A DNA stretch of 64,000 nt. It comes from Chryseobacterium gleum (lineage in GTDB: Bacteria; Bacteroidota; Bacteroidia; Flavobacteriales_D; Crocinitomicaceae). The translations under genes and the position numbers were made by a program. The stretch is taken from the NCBI GenBank assembly GCA_945897565.1, contig CAMDFN010000008.1, positions 1-64,000 on the forward strand, given 5' to 3'. Below are positions 7,622-16,434 of the stretch, in pieces (position 1 is the first letter of the stretch; each line of letters begins with the position of its first letter). The notes beneath the pieces were generated by a model. It was not told the DNA's origin. It was given only the letters and a program-made list of their open reading frames with translations, and searched no databases.

Positions 7622-9882
7622 GGTGCGGGTTTCCAAATCAGGGTTTCTTTTAAGTTCAATTCGGGAACGCTTACCTTTATTTGAATGGGGTGTGTTGGCG
7701 CTTCCGTTCGCAACAATGCACTGGCAATTCCGGCTTCCATTGATTGAATAGAAGGACACATCAGGCCGGCCTCTTGCGCTAAAATACTAAAAGTAACTTT
7801 GTATTCATTTGTAGGTACAATTGTGCCGTTGGCATCGAGGAGTTTGGCGCGTATAAAGATGAGATCTGCTTGCTGAAGAGCAACACCCTTATTCATTGTA
7901 TCCAATTCCAATTGGATGCGTGTTGGTTTTCCTGGGGTCTGAACTTGATCTGAGGTGGTTCTGAGCTGACGCGCATCGAGCCCGAATGCGGTGAGTTTAC
8001 CAGACTCAAATTGAGGAATAACAAAAGTATAAGGTGGTCCTGTTAAATACGTTGATGCTTCGTTATAAGTTTGTTTTTGTAGCGCTACTTGCTTATCGTT
8101 TAAAAACAGTGACACACTCGGGCAATTGGAATAAACGGTAACCGTGGTGCTCGAATTGACATCCCAGCGCGAGGCAATTGATACATAAGGTTGTTGGGTC
8201 AATGAGATTTCTTGACTTTTGTAGAAGTCCACAGCATATTTAGGTAAGCGGCAAATGTCGTACACCCCAGACGCTTCAAGGTCGGGGCTGTAGCCGCGGT
8301 TGTAGTCAAAACAAACCCAATTGGCTTCTCCGATGATATTTGCTCCCTTTCGGTTGGAATTGGAGGCTTCTTGAAAATTGAAAGCTTGCTGTAACAATGC
8401 CTTTTCTGATGCACCGCGCAAATGCCTTGAGTTTCTCTCGTTTGGTGCTAAATCGGCAAATTGAGTTTGATTGAAACCAGCGTTTTGGGCATAGTATTCC
8501 CAATCGCCGTATTCTGCAATGAACAGCGCCTTAGCTTTGAGTTTATAGTTAGACCAGTAATCGGTAGCCTTGGCATGCTGGCGCGCTGGTATAAAAACAT
8601 CATAGCTCGGGTGATCTAGCCATCCAGCGGTAAATCCTTGGTTTTTGAGTAGTGACTTTGCAAGCTGATTCATCTCGAGCATAAACTGCTCTGGCATATC
8701 GGTTTCGTTCAGAGAGTTTTCCCAAAAAATAACACTTGGATGGTTTCGGTCTCTATGGATTAAAGCTTCAAGGTCAGATTTGCATCTTTGTTCAAAAGGC
8801 GGAGGGCCAAAAAACTGCCAACCCGGAATGGCATCCATGACAATAATACCAAGCTCATCGCAGGCCTCATAAAAAGCAGGGGCTTGCGGATAATGGGAAA
8901 GCCGCACAAAATTAAACCCCGCTTCTTTGATCAGAAAAGCATCGCGCTTTTGTGCATTATCCGGGACCGCATAACCAACATACGGATACTCTTGATGCCT
9001 GTTGGTGCCGCTCAAAAAAAGTTTTGTTCCATTCAAGTAAAAACCGTCAGCCTTCAATTCAGGCTTGCGAATGCCCACTTTTAAAACTTGCCTTGCAATG
9101 GTATCTTGTGCATAAATGGCAAAAATCTTTAATTCATAGAGATTCGGATCAGAAGGTGACCACAATAGAGGTGTTTTCAGGTTTATTTTCCCGGTATAGG
9201 AAATGACATTTGCAGCATCTATAAATACTTCATTAGTGAGTGTGTATTTAAGCTCACCCAATTGCGCCTCAACGCGAAGGGGCGTGATGATCCAATCAGG
9301 TTGGTATTTCAATTGAAAATCCAGTTGAAGAGTAGCCGATGAAGCGTTTGCATCTATAGTTTGAAAATAAGCATCTTGAATTTGAATGCCGCCCACTTCT
9401 TGGAGCCAAACATTGCGGTAAATTCCGGCGTGGTAATAAAAATCGAGGTCTTTGAGCGGCTTTCCGGGTGGAATAGTGGGGTCTTCGCGGTTGTCGAGAA
9501 CAACTTCTAATACATTGGCTGAATCTTTGAGCGCTTGCGTTAAATCAATTTGAAAGGGCAGGTAACCACCCACGTGAGTCCCTACTTCATTGCCATTCAA
9601 AATAACTCTTGCTGAATGCATGGCGCCTTCAAATTCGATTATTAAACGCCGGCCGCTTTGTAAAGGATAAGCAAAGCGTTTGCGGTAAATGACCTCACCA
9701 AGAAATTGTGATTTCATCACCAAAGGCTCTAATTTGGGTGTATGTGGCAAAGAAACGATAGAAACGGGATCTGATGGGCGGGCTTGAAATTCCCAATTGT
9801 CGTTGAACAATACCTTTTTGAGTTGTCCAAAGGAGGAAGAAATACTCAATACAAAAAGAAAAAGAAAGTGAAATTTCATCAA
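7618..9882 (-). CDS. Glycoside hydrolase family 2 enzyme, probable beta-galactosidase
   Basis: 754 residues with a signal peptide (1 to about 20, ending SSFGQ), so it acts in the periplasm or outside. The GH2 order is clear: N-terminal jelly roll, immunoglobulin-like domain, TIM barrel. The acid/base lies in NHPSVIFWENSLNE (Glu near 394) and the nucleophile in FIAEYGDW (Glu near 456). Context decides the substrate: it lies between a GH53 endo-beta-1,4-galactanase gene and galK, so removal of galactose from galacto-oligosaccharides is the best inference. GH2 also contains beta-glucuronidases and mannosidases. It couples to galK by an ATGA overlap. Confidence 0.88.
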   Translation of the reverse strand: MMKFHFLFLFVLSISSSFGQLKKVLFNDNWEFQARPSDPVSIVSLPHTPKLEPLVMKSQFLGEVIYRKRFAYPLQSGRRLIIEFEGAMHSARVILNGNEVGTHVGGYLPFQIDLTQALKDSANVLEVVLDNREDPTIPPGKPLKDLDFYYHAGIYRNVWLQEVGGIQIQDAYFQTIDANASSATLQLDFQLKYQPDWIITPLRVEAQLGELKYTLTNEVFIDAANVISYTGKINLKTPLLWSPSDPNLYELKIFAIYAQDTIARQVLKVGIRKPELKADGFYLNGTKLFLSGTNRHQEYPYVGYAVPDNAQKRDAFLIKEAGFNFVRLSHYPQAPAFYEACDELGIIVMDAIPGWQFFGPPPFEQRCKSDLEALIHRDRNHPSVIFWENSLNETDMPEQFMLEMNQLAKSLLKNQGFTAGWLDHPSYDVFIPARQHAKATDYWSNYKLKAKALFIAEYGDWEYYAQNAGFNQTQFADLAPNERNSRHLRGASEKALLQQAFNFQEASNSNRKGANIIGEANWVCFDYNRGYSPDLEASGVYDICRLPKYAVDFYKSQEISLTQQPYVSIASRWDVNSSTTVTVYSNCPSVSLFLNDKQVALQKQTYNEASTYLTGPPYTFVIPQFESGKLTAFGLDARQLRTTSDQVQTPGKPTRIQLELDTMNKGVALQQADLIFIRAKLLDANGTIVPTNEYKVTFSILAQEAGLMCPSIQSMEAGIASALLRTEAPTHPIQIKVSVPELNLKETLIWKPAP

Positions 9883-9897
9883 TTGAAGAAGGGAAAT

Positions 9898-10944
9898 TTA
9901 ATATAAAAATGCGTCGAGGGCAGGTGAGGGGCGGCCGTTGTCTTGCCAGCAATTGAGTTGGTAGCCACTCCATGGCTTGGCACCTTGTGGCTCCCAGTAA
10001 AACACCCCTAAACATTGGTTGTTGGCAACGTCTTGGGCTGCGCCAATTGTAGCCATCAGTAAATCTTTTGAATTTTGAACCTGCCAGTAATCGCCGCCCA
10101 CTTCTACAATCATGACGGGCTTGTTGTAGCGCGTCACCATATCTTGAAGATTGAGGCCCAAATCGGCAATGGTAACGGTGTAGTCTGTACCTAACCAATG
10201 TGGGTAATATGACGCGCCAATGATGTCAAACTGTGCGCCATTTTGCGCCATGAGGTCGTAGAACCAGCGAAAGCGGGCGTTGTCATTGCCTTGATCGATG
10301 TGCACAATGGTTTGAATGCTGGTATCGATGTCTTTCACTGCTTGATTTCCTTTGTTGATGAGCTGGGCAAGTTGCTGCGGGTTATCGATGTGCCCTGAGG
10401 GCCAAAGCATGCCACTTGGAATTTCATTGCCAATCTGAACCCATTTAGGCGTTACGCCCGCTTGTTTGAGCAAGTTCAGCGTGTATTGTGTGTGGGTATA
10501 AAGCGAATCTTGTAAGGCAGCAAAAGAAACATTGGCCCAAGTAGCGGGTTTGGTTTGGTGTGCGGGGTCTGCCCAGGTGTCTGAATAATGGAAGTCTATC
10601 ATGACATCGAGCCCTTTTGCTTTGGCGCGAGCAGCCATTTGAGTGGTTTCTTCAGGGCTGCAATGACCACTTATTTTGTCGTTGCTCGGATGCACAAATA
10701 CACGCAAACGCACCGCATTGATTCCTCTTGCCACCAATAAATCTAGGCATTCTGCGGGGTTGCCATTTTCATCATAAAAGACGTAACCTGTGGCTTCCAT
10801 TTGGGCAAGCCAGCTGATGTCTGCGCCCTTAAAGAAAGTTGTTGGCGCTGTTGGAGTAGGTGGTTTGGGCTTTGGTTTTTCTTTACAAGCAAGTAAAGTC
10901 AAGGAGACAAAAAGTAATACGAGTAGGTGGAGTTGCTTGGTCAT
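9898..10944 (-). CDS. GH53 endo-beta-1,4-galactanase, lipoprotein
   Basis: 348 residues. A lipoprotein signal ends in LLAC (C20), followed by a charged, proline-rich linker (KEKPKPKPP), as in many surface-exposed Bacteroidota lipoproteins. The GH53 barrel starts with FFKGADISWL; the acid/base Glu is in QIGNEI (about 172) and the nucleophile Glu in VEVGGDYW (about 280). GH53 enzymes cut beta-1,4-galactan, the side chain of type I rhamnogalacturonan and arabinogalactan. Its start overlaps... the galM stop shares ATGA with this start, and the GH2 gene follows 15 bp downstream, consistent with a galactan-to-galactose operon. Confidence 0.93.
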   Translation of the reverse strand: MTKQLHLLVLLFVSLTLLACKEKPKPKPPTPTAPTTFFKGADISWLAQMEATGYVFYDENGNPAECLDLLVARGINAVRLRVFVHPSNDKISGHCSPEETTQMAARAKAKGLDVMIDFHYSDTWADPAHQTKPATWANVSFAALQDSLYTHTQYTLNLLKQAGVTPKWVQIGNEIPSGMLWPSGHIDNPQQLAQLINKGNQAVKDIDTSIQTIVHIDQGNDNARFRWFYDLMAQNGAQFDIIGASYYPHWLGTDYTVTIADLGLNLQDMVTRYNKPVMIVEVGGDYWQVQNSKDLLMATIGAAQDVANNQCLGVFYWEPQGAKPWSGYQLNCWQDNGRPSPALDAFLY

Positions 10945-11957
10945 TGTTCAAATTGAATCTGAAGTGAATTGACTTTCGTTTGGTCTTTGGGCAGATAAAT
11001 ATCGCTAAAATGTTTGTGATTTGGCGCATCTGGTTCTGCTTGCTGCTCTAAGCAAATGCCGGAAAATGTATGGTATGTGATTTGTCCCTTTCCTTTTAGA
11101 GGCGTTTGACCCCCAATATATACTTGAAAAACAGGCTGATTGGTCAAAAAAGTCAATTGAAATCCGTCTGCCGCCTCGAGCCGGACCTGCTGCTGTTCTT
11201 TGTTCATGACAAAAGCGGTGTCTAACTGAGGATACAGATGGAAATCAGAAAGAAGTATTCGGTTCGTTGCATCCTCTTTTTGAGGAATACTATTGATAAC
11301 TCCTGAGGGTAATTTCTCTTCATTGAGTTCTAAATATGCTTGGGCGCTCAATAAAACCTGGCTATCTAAGATGCTTCCTTGGTGCCCATTCGGGTTGAAA
11401 TAGCCATGTTGGGTAGGATTGGCGATCGTGTTTTCAATAGCCCTACTTTCGATTTTAATTTCTAAGGTCGTATCTGTTAACGTGTAGGTCACTTGACAAT
11501 TCAACATTCCGGGCAGATTGAACTTTTCTTTTTCTTGGAGTTCAAACGTAACAGTTGGATGCGGTGTATCTTTCGTGTCTTTAAGCGACCAGTTGTGGTT
11601 TGAAAAACTTTGGCGCCCGCCATGTAAAAGATGCGGACCTTCATTGGCTTCAAATAGCCATGTTTCTGTACCCCAAGGAATGCGTGCGTTGGCAATTCTG
11701 CCCGCAATAGGCCCAACTAGATTGCCCATGTACGCATTGCCCGAAAAATCAAATGTATGCCGATAGGAAGTCCAGTCTGGATAACCCAAGACAATATCTC
11801 GCTTTTCAAAACCAGGTACGTCGACCACAAAGCTTTGGAGGGTTGCACCAAATGAAAATAACGAAACCGTTGCGTTGATATTCGACAAAATAACCTGATA
11901 AACGGGCTGTTCGTCTAGTTGCGCAGCAAAATCAATGACTTGAACACCTGAGCTCAT
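10941..11957 (-). CDS. galM: Aldose 1-epimerase (galactose mutarotase)
   Basis: 338 residues without a signal peptide, so cytosolic. It interconverts beta- and alpha-galactose, supplying GalK with the alpha anomer. Family motifs: GNLVGPIAGRIANAR near residue 79, LHGG near 113, the catalytic His in QHGYFNPNG and the catalytic Glu in CLEQQAEPDAPNH near the C-terminus. Its stop overlaps the start of the GH53 gene by ATGA, and the small membrane-protein gene ends 4 bp upstream, placing it second in the operon. Confidence 0.95.
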   Translation of the reverse strand: MSSGVQVIDFAAQLDEQPVYQVILSNINATVSLFSFGATLQSFVVDVPGFEKRDIVLGYPDWTSYRHTFDFSGNAYMGNLVGPIAGRIANARIPWGTETWLFEANEGPHLLHGGRQSFSNHNWSLKDTKDTPHPTVTFELQEKEKFNLPGMLNCQVTYTLTDTTLEIKIESRAIENTIANPTQHGYFNPNGHQGSILDSQVLLSAQAYLELNEEKLPSGVINSIPQKEDATNRILLSDFHLYPQLDTAFVMNKEQQQVRLEAADGFQLTFLTNQPVFQVYIGGQTPLKGKGQITYHTFSGICLEQQAEPDAPNHKHFSDIYLPKDQTKVNSLQIQFEQ

Positions 11958-11961
11958 TTTA

Positions 11962-12174
11962 TTATTGCAACCAATTCTTAAACAGACCGTGCCATTTTGG
12001 CAAAAAAGCGCCCATTAAAGGTACCAAAATGAGTGTGAGCGTAAATGTTTTTAGCAACTGATGCCATTCTTTCATGAGCGCAAAGAGCAAAAAGAAGGTG
12101 ATATTGATCACAGGATAGATGAAAAGCCATGTCAACAACATGAGCTTCCATTTAGGGGCTTGTATTGGGTTCAT
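11962..12174 (-). CDS. Small two-helix membrane protein, first gene of the galactan operon
   Basis: 70 residues from the ATG at 12174 (an in-frame TTG two codons earlier is possible). Two hydrophobic helices are visible, about residues 12-34 (LMLLTWLFIYPVINITFFLL) and 41-58 (TFTLTLILVPLMGAFLP). I do not recognise a characterised family; short two-helix proteins with the pattern LTWLFIYP...LILVPLM are common in Bacteroidota as stand-alone hypothetical proteins. A -7 promoter element lies just 3 nt upstream, and galM starts 4 bp after its stop, so it appears to head the operon. A role in galactose uptake is possible but unsupported. Confidence 0.6.
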   Translation of the reverse strand: MNPIQAPKWKLMLLTWLFIYPVINITFFLLFALMKEWHQLLKTFTLTLILVPLMGAFLPKWHGLFKNWLQ

Positions 12175-12177
12175 GGT

Positions 12178-12185
12178 CAAAGATA
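12178..12185 (-). promoter_or_regulatory. Putative -7 element of the galactan operon
   Basis: On the minus strand this reads TATCTTTG, an exact TAnnTTTG match, ending 3 nt before the ATG at 12174. No TTG is found at a suitable upstream distance. The position would put the transcript start at or beside the start codon. Confidence 0.4.
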
Positions 12186-12212
12186 AGAAGTTTGCTTTAT
12201 CTTGTAGGATTT

Positions 12213-13454
12213 CTACTTACTACCTAATGCAGATGCCAAATCAGCGATCAAGTCTTGCGGATCTTCTACACCTATACTTAAACGAACCAATTTTTCTGTG
12301 ATATTCATTTGCAATTTATCTGCAGGTGGAATGTCGACGTGTGTCATGGTGGCTGGGTGCTCGGCTAAACTTTCTGTAGAACCTAAGCTAACTGCTAATT
12401 TGAAAAGCTTCAGTTGATTGAGAAAAGCAAATGCAGTTTTTTCATCGCCTCTGATGTCAAAACTGATCATAGCGCCCGGCCCAAGGCATTGTTCTTGATA
12501 AATGGCTTGTGTCCTTTGGTTCAGGTTTTCTTTGATTCCTAGAAAATATACTTTTTCAACTTTGGGATGAAGTTGTAAAAATGCAGCTACCAATTGTGCA
12601 TTGGCTTGTTGGCGCTCCATCCGAATCTGTAACGTTTCTAAGGAGCGCAGCAGCATCCAAGCCGTATGCGGAGATATCATGTTGCCTAAAAAGGTGCGAA
12701 GGGTCTTGGCGCGGGTAATGACTTCAGCTGTTCCCATAACGGCCCCAGCGATGAGATCGGAGTGCCCACCTAAGTACTTCGTTGCAGAGTATATGGCCAT
12801 ATCGGCACCCAGTTCAAGTGGCTTTTGCCAAATTGGGCCGAGGTAGGTGTTGTCTACCGCTACAAAAACTTTATGTTGGTTTTTTTGTGTGTATTGATTG
12901 GCCAATTGAACCATCTCTGTAATGGAAAAAAGATCATTGGTTGGATTGGCTGGGGTCTCTACATAAATAAGGGCTAAATCTTGCGCTTTACCACTGTTAT
13001 TTATTTTATTTTCAATGTCTTCAAGCGTATCGTGAACGCCAAATTCAAGAGCGCTGATACCAAATTTTGGCAAGACGTGATGAATAAAATGGTGTGTGCC
13101 GCCGTAAACAGGTGCTGAATAAAGCAATAGCGCGCCTGGTTTTAAAAATTCCAAAAGCACAGTTGAAATGGCACTCATTCCAGATTCAAAAACAGCAGCG
13201 CCTGCTGCGTTATCCCATAGCGATAGTCGGTCTTCTAAGATTTCAAGGTTAGGATTGTTGATGCGACTGTAGATGAGTCCTAATTCTTCATTGGGGCGAC
13301 TCTCTCGGTGTCCGTAAGCCAACTCAAAAAAATCTTTACCTTCTTCTGCGGTATTGAACACAAAAGTCGAGGTTAAAAAAATAGGGCATTTAATGGCTCC
13401 TTGACTGAGCGCTGGCTTATAACCATGGCTCATCATTAAACTTTCAGGTTTCAT
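12213..13454 (-). CDS. PLP-dependent Cys/Met metabolism enzyme (cystathionine gamma-synthase family)
   Basis: 413 residues of the Cys/Met metabolism PLP family. Visible motifs: SRINNPNLEILEDRLSLWD with the Y-S-R phosphate-binding residues, SGMSAIS, YVETPANPTNDL, and the Schiff-base Lys in SATKYLGGHSD (about K225). Family members act as cystathionine gamma-synthase, cystathionine beta/gamma-lyase or methionine gamma-lyase; the sequence alone does not decide. It has an insert relative to short members around FFELAYGHRESRPNEE. It lies upstream of the galactan operon with its own divergent upstream region shared with phoD (13455-13551), so functional linkage to galactose genes is doubtful. Confidence 0.88.
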   Translation of the reverse strand: MKPESLMMSHGYKPALSQGAIKCPIFLTSTFVFNTAEEGKDFFELAYGHRESRPNEELGLIYSRINNPNLEILEDRLSLWDNAAGAAVFESGMSAISTVLLEFLKPGALLLYSAPVYGGTHHFIHHVLPKFGISALEFGVHDTLEDIENKINNSGKAQDLALIYVETPANPTNDLFSITEMVQLANQYTQKNQHKVFVAVDNTYLGPIWQKPLELGADMAIYSATKYLGGHSDLIAGAVMGTAEVITRAKTLRTFLGNMISPHTAWMLLRSLETLQIRMERQQANAQLVAAFLQLHPKVEKVYFLGIKENLNQRTQAIYQEQCLGPGAMISFDIRGDEKTAFAFLNQLKLFKLAVSLGSTESLAEHPATMTHVDIPPADKLQMNITEKLVRLSIGVEDPQDLIADLASALGSK

Positions 13455-13551
13455 GTTTTAGTTGTTGTTGACGACTTGTAAAGTTAATGGAATACTCCTC
13501 ATATCATGTTTTCTTTATATTTAATTCACATGAAATGTGGAGCTTTGAAAA

Positions 13552-14862
13552 ATGAAGTATTTTACAGTTATTTTGATGTGTTTTGCGCTGTCTAACACCT
13601 CTTTATCGCAATTAGTCAATGGCCCTATGTTAGGCTATTCTACCTATCGAGAGCAAGCTGTTTGGGTTCAGACAACCAAAGAAGCTCAGGTTCAAGTGGC
13701 CTTTAGGCCTTACTTGTCAGGTCAAAAATGGTCAAAAACCGCGGCATTTCAGACAACAAGTCAAAACGCGCAAGTTTGTGAAGAAATATTAACTGACTTA
13801 GAACCCGGTACAAAATATGAATACCTGATCTTCGTTGACCGCAAGAAAATAACTCCAAAAGGTGCGCAACAGTTCACGACCCGGCCTATTTGGGCTTACC
13901 AGAAGCCTGCACCTGATTTCAGTTTTACACTCGGCTCCTGCAACTACATTAATGAGCTGAATACAGATAGATCAGGAACACCTTATGGTGGGGATTACAC
14001 AATATTTCAAACAATCACTTCAAAGCAACCTCAATTTATGCTTTGGATGGGTGATAACGTGTATTATAGAGAATCTGATTGGACGTCACGCTCGGGCATG
14101 ATCCATCGCTATACACATTCACGAAATATTCCCGAACTAGCTACACTTTTGGCCAATACACCCCAATTTGCCATTTGGGATGATCACGATTTTGGACCAA
14201 ATAATTCAGACCGCAGCTTCATTCATAAAACCATCAGCAAAGAAGTTTTCGATTTATTTTGGGCCAATCCGCCACAATCAAATTCAACTTTACCCGGAAT
14301 TACCAATCAATTTGACTGGTCTGATTGTCAATTCTTTTTACTAGACAACCGCTATGAGCGCGCGCCAAATGACCGCAAAGATGCGGACCGAACCATCTTA
14401 GGCAAGTCGCAATTAGAATGGCTGAAGGAGTCGCTTTTAAACAGCCAAGCTACCTTTAAATTCATTGCATTGGGCGGTCAATTTTTAAATACAGCTCCTG
14501 TTTTTGAAAACTACAGCGCTAACGGCTATCATACCGAAAGACAAGAAATCATTGAGTTCATCACGCAACATCATATTAAAAATGTTGTTTTTTTAACTGG
14601 TGACCGACACCATAGCGAGCTGAGCATATTAAAAAATCCTGATCAGCCAACGATTTACGACATCACTATTTCTCCACTTACATCCGGTGTTCATGACGCC
14701 AGTCGCGAACTCAACATGCTGCGCCAAACCGAAAGTCATATTGCCCAAAGAAATTTTGGTTCAATTGCCGTTTCTGGCCCGAAAGCGCATCGTCAAATCT
14801 CACTCACAATTTTAGGATCAAATGGTGAGCAACTCTACCAATATCAATTCGAGGAAGAATAA
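13552..14862 (+). CDS. PhoD-like alkaline phosphatase/phosphodiesterase
   Basis: 436 residues with a signal peptide (1 to about 20, ending SLSQ). An N-terminal fibronectin-like PhoD domain (about 22-110, ending TTRP) precedes the metallophosphatase domain. Metal-binding motifs are present: GSCNY near residue 126, WMGDNVYYRESDW near 165, WDDHDFGPNNSD near 205 and LTGDRHHSELS near 348. The enzyme releases phosphate from phosphoesters in the periplasm or outside and uses Ca/Fe in characterised members. A weak -7-like element (13540-13547) lies 4 nt before the ATG. The next gene starts 13 bp after its stop. Confidence 0.9.
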   Translation: MKYFTVILMCFALSNTSLSQLVNGPMLGYSTYREQAVWVQTTKEAQVQVAFRPYLSGQKWSKTAAFQTTSQNAQVCEEILTDLEPGTKYEYLIFVDRKKITPKGAQQFTTRPIWAYQKPAPDFSFTLGSCNYINELNTDRSGTPYGGDYTIFQTITSKQPQFMLWMGDNVYYRESDWTSRSGMIHRYTHSRNIPELATLLANTPQFAIWDDHDFGPNNSDRSFIHKTISKEVFDLFWANPPQSNSTLPGITNQFDWSDCQFFLLDNRYERAPNDRKDADRTILGKSQLEWLKESLLNSQATFKFIALGGQFLNTAPVFENYSANGYHTERQEIIEFITQHHIKNVVFLTGDRHHSELSILKNPDQPTIYDITISPLTSGVHDASRELNMLRQTESHIAQRNFGSIAVSGPKAHRQISLTILGSNGEQLYQYQFEEE

Positions 14863-14875
14863 GTATTTTTACAAT

Positions 14876-15457
14876 ATGATGCAAGTATGTGTTTACTGCG
14901 CCTCAAGTGGGCGCATCCATTCCGAATATTTTGAAGCGACGTCGCGCTTGGCGCATTTGCTCGTCGAAAAAGAGGTGAAAGTTGTTTTCGGGGGTGGTTC
15001 GTCTGGTCTCATGGGGCAGTTGGCCGACAGCGTATTGGCTGCAGGCGGGCAGATCAAAGGCATCATGCCACAGTTCATGAACGAAGTTGAGTGGGGGCAC
15101 AAAGGCGTTTCAGACTTCGAGTATACGCAAACCATGCACGAGCGCAAGGCTAAATTTCTCGAAGGCACAGACGCACTCATTGCCTTACCGGGCGGCCCCG
15201 GAACATTTGAAGAACTTTTTGAGGCCATTACACTTAAAAAGCTAGCTCAATTCACCAAACCTATTGTACTACTCAATACGCGTGGCTATTTCAATGCTTT
15301 TAAATTGCTAATGCAACAAGCTGTAGAAGAACGCTTTATGCCTGATGAATTGAAGTATTTATACACTATCGTCTCTACGCCAGAAGAAGTGCTACCTGCC
15401 ATTCGCAATGCGCATGCATGGAATAAGGGTTTGCATGATGCCGGAAGCTTGAGATAG
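14876..15457 (+). CDS. LOG family protein (TIGR00730; cytokinin-riboside phosphoribohydrolase type)
   Basis: 193 residues from ATG 14876 (a second ATG at 14879 is equally possible). A Rossmann-like fold begins QVCVYCASS; FGGGSSGLMG near residue 39 and the active-site motif PGGPGTFEELFE near 105 identify the LOG family. Characterised members cleave nucleoside 5'-monophosphates to the base and ribose-5-phosphate. The motif TATTTTTA (14864-14871) ends 4 nt before the start codon, so it may have its own promoter within the phoD-LOG gap. Confidence 0.9.
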   Translation: MMQVCVYCASSGRIHSEYFEATSRLAHLLVEKEVKVVFGGGSSGLMGQLADSVLAAGGQIKGIMPQFMNEVEWGHKGVSDFEYTQTMHERKAKFLEGTDALIALPGGPGTFEELFEAITLKKLAQFTKPIVLLNTRGYFNAFKLLMQQAVEERFMPDELKYLYTIVSTPEEVLPAIRNAHAWNKGLHDAGSLR

Positions 15458-15531
15458 GACCTTCATTATTTAAAAGTTCTATATTATTTATTTGTTAAAA
15501 TTTACGCTTCTACTTCTTTTCAAATTATATC

Positions 15532-15568
15532 ATCGTAATATTGCGATATATAATTATTATTATTTTTG
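15532..15568 (+). promoter_or_regulatory. Promoter and operator of the arsenic operon
   Basis: ATCGTAATATTGCGAT at 15532-15547 is a 16-bp palindrome with one mismatched pair, typical in form for an ArsR-family operator. Its TTG (15541-15543) is followed after 17 nt by TATTTTTG (15561-15568), giving a complete Bacteroidota promoter whose -33 element is inside the palindrome. ArsR bound there should block RNA polymerase; the leader to the arsR start is about 64 nt. Confidence 0.72.
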
Positions 15569-15632
15569 AATGATGTAATTAATAAAAATATCAATACAAT
15601 TCCTCAAGATATAATTCATCTAATTTCACCAA

Positions 15633-15959
15633 ATGGGTATTACCAAAACCGAAACTTACACCGATCAAACCTTAAAGCTTGCAAGCATTTTCAAGGCACT
15701 CGGGCATCCGGCAAGAATTGCTATTTTGGAATTTATTGCCAAGCAAACCACTTGTATTTGTAGCGATATCGTGACAGAATTACCGCTTTCTCAAGCGAGT
15801 ATCTCTAGGCATCTGGTCGAACTCAAAGCAGCAGGATTGATCAAAGGAACCATCAGCGGCACTTCGGTATGCTATTGTATAAATGAAACGCAATTCCCAT
15901 TTTTAGAAACGTTTATCAAACAAATTCAACCATCCAACTCACAAACTTGTTGCTCATGA
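15633..15959 (+). CDS. arsR: ArsR-family metalloregulatory repressor
   Basis: 108 residues with a winged helix: KALGHPARIAILEFI at about 22-36 and the recognition helix in LSQASISRHLVELKAAGLI at about 56-74. TCICSDIV (Cys near 40 and 42) sits where some ArsR proteins bind As(III), and the C-terminus ends TCCS, giving further thiols. It probably represses its own operon through the palindrome at 15532-15547 and releases DNA upon arsenite binding. Its stop overlaps the next start (ATGA at 15956-15959), coupling it to the DUF6428 gene. Confidence 0.92.
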   Translation: MGITKTETYTDQTLKLASIFKALGHPARIAILEFIAKQTTCICSDIVTELPLSQASISRHLVELKAAGLIKGTISGTSVCYCINETQFPFLETFIKQIQPSNSQTCCS

Positions 15960-16423
15960 AAATCTCTCAATTCAAAAGTGCTTTGCAATTGGCTAAGCCA
16001 GACGCTAGCCCCATTTTTCTCCAAACTTCAGGCATTCATGTCGCTGCCCATTACCATGTTACGGAAATTGGCCTTGTTTTAAAAAACTACGTTGATTGCG
16101 GCGGGGTTGTGCGTCAGGAACGCAAAGCCACCATGCAAATCTGGCTGGCAAATGATACCGAGCATCGTTTGAGCATTCAAAAGCTACTTGAAATCATTGA
16201 AAAATCTGAACAGCTCTTTGGGCTCAAAGACGAGGAATTAGAAGCTGAATTCCAAGGAAACACCATTGAAACTTATGGCTTGGAAGCGCAAGATTTTGGC
16301 TTTCAATTCACAACCAAAAAAACAACTTGTTTGGCGCCAGGGCATTGCGGTATACCCAATGAATTGTTGCCGTTAGATATGCAAGCAAAAACCAGTTGCA
16401 GCCCTGGCTCGGGCTGTTGTTAA
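15956..16423 (+). CDS. DUF6428 family protein of the arsenic operon
   Basis: 155 residues from the ATG at 15956, which overlaps the arsR stop. No signal peptide. The body has YVDCGGVVRQERKATMQIWLA near 45-64, and the C-terminal third is cysteine-rich: TTCLAPGHCG near 120-129 and the terminal SCSPGSGCC. DUF6428 genes are known to me from arsenic operons of Bacteroidota, but no biochemical function is established. The six late cysteines suggest a metalloid- or metal-binding role, possibly passing As(III) to the ACR3 pump; this is inference only. The pump gene follows after 11 bp. Confidence 0.8.
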   Translation: MKISQFKSALQLAKPDASPIFLQTSGIHVAAHYHVTEIGLVLKNYVDCGGVVRQERKATMQIWLANDTEHRLSIQKLLEIIEKSEQLFGLKDEELEAEFQGNTIETYGLEAQDFGFQFTTKKTTCLAPGHCGIPNELLPLDMQAKTSCSPGSGCC

Positions 16424-16434
16424 TTCAGTAGGAT

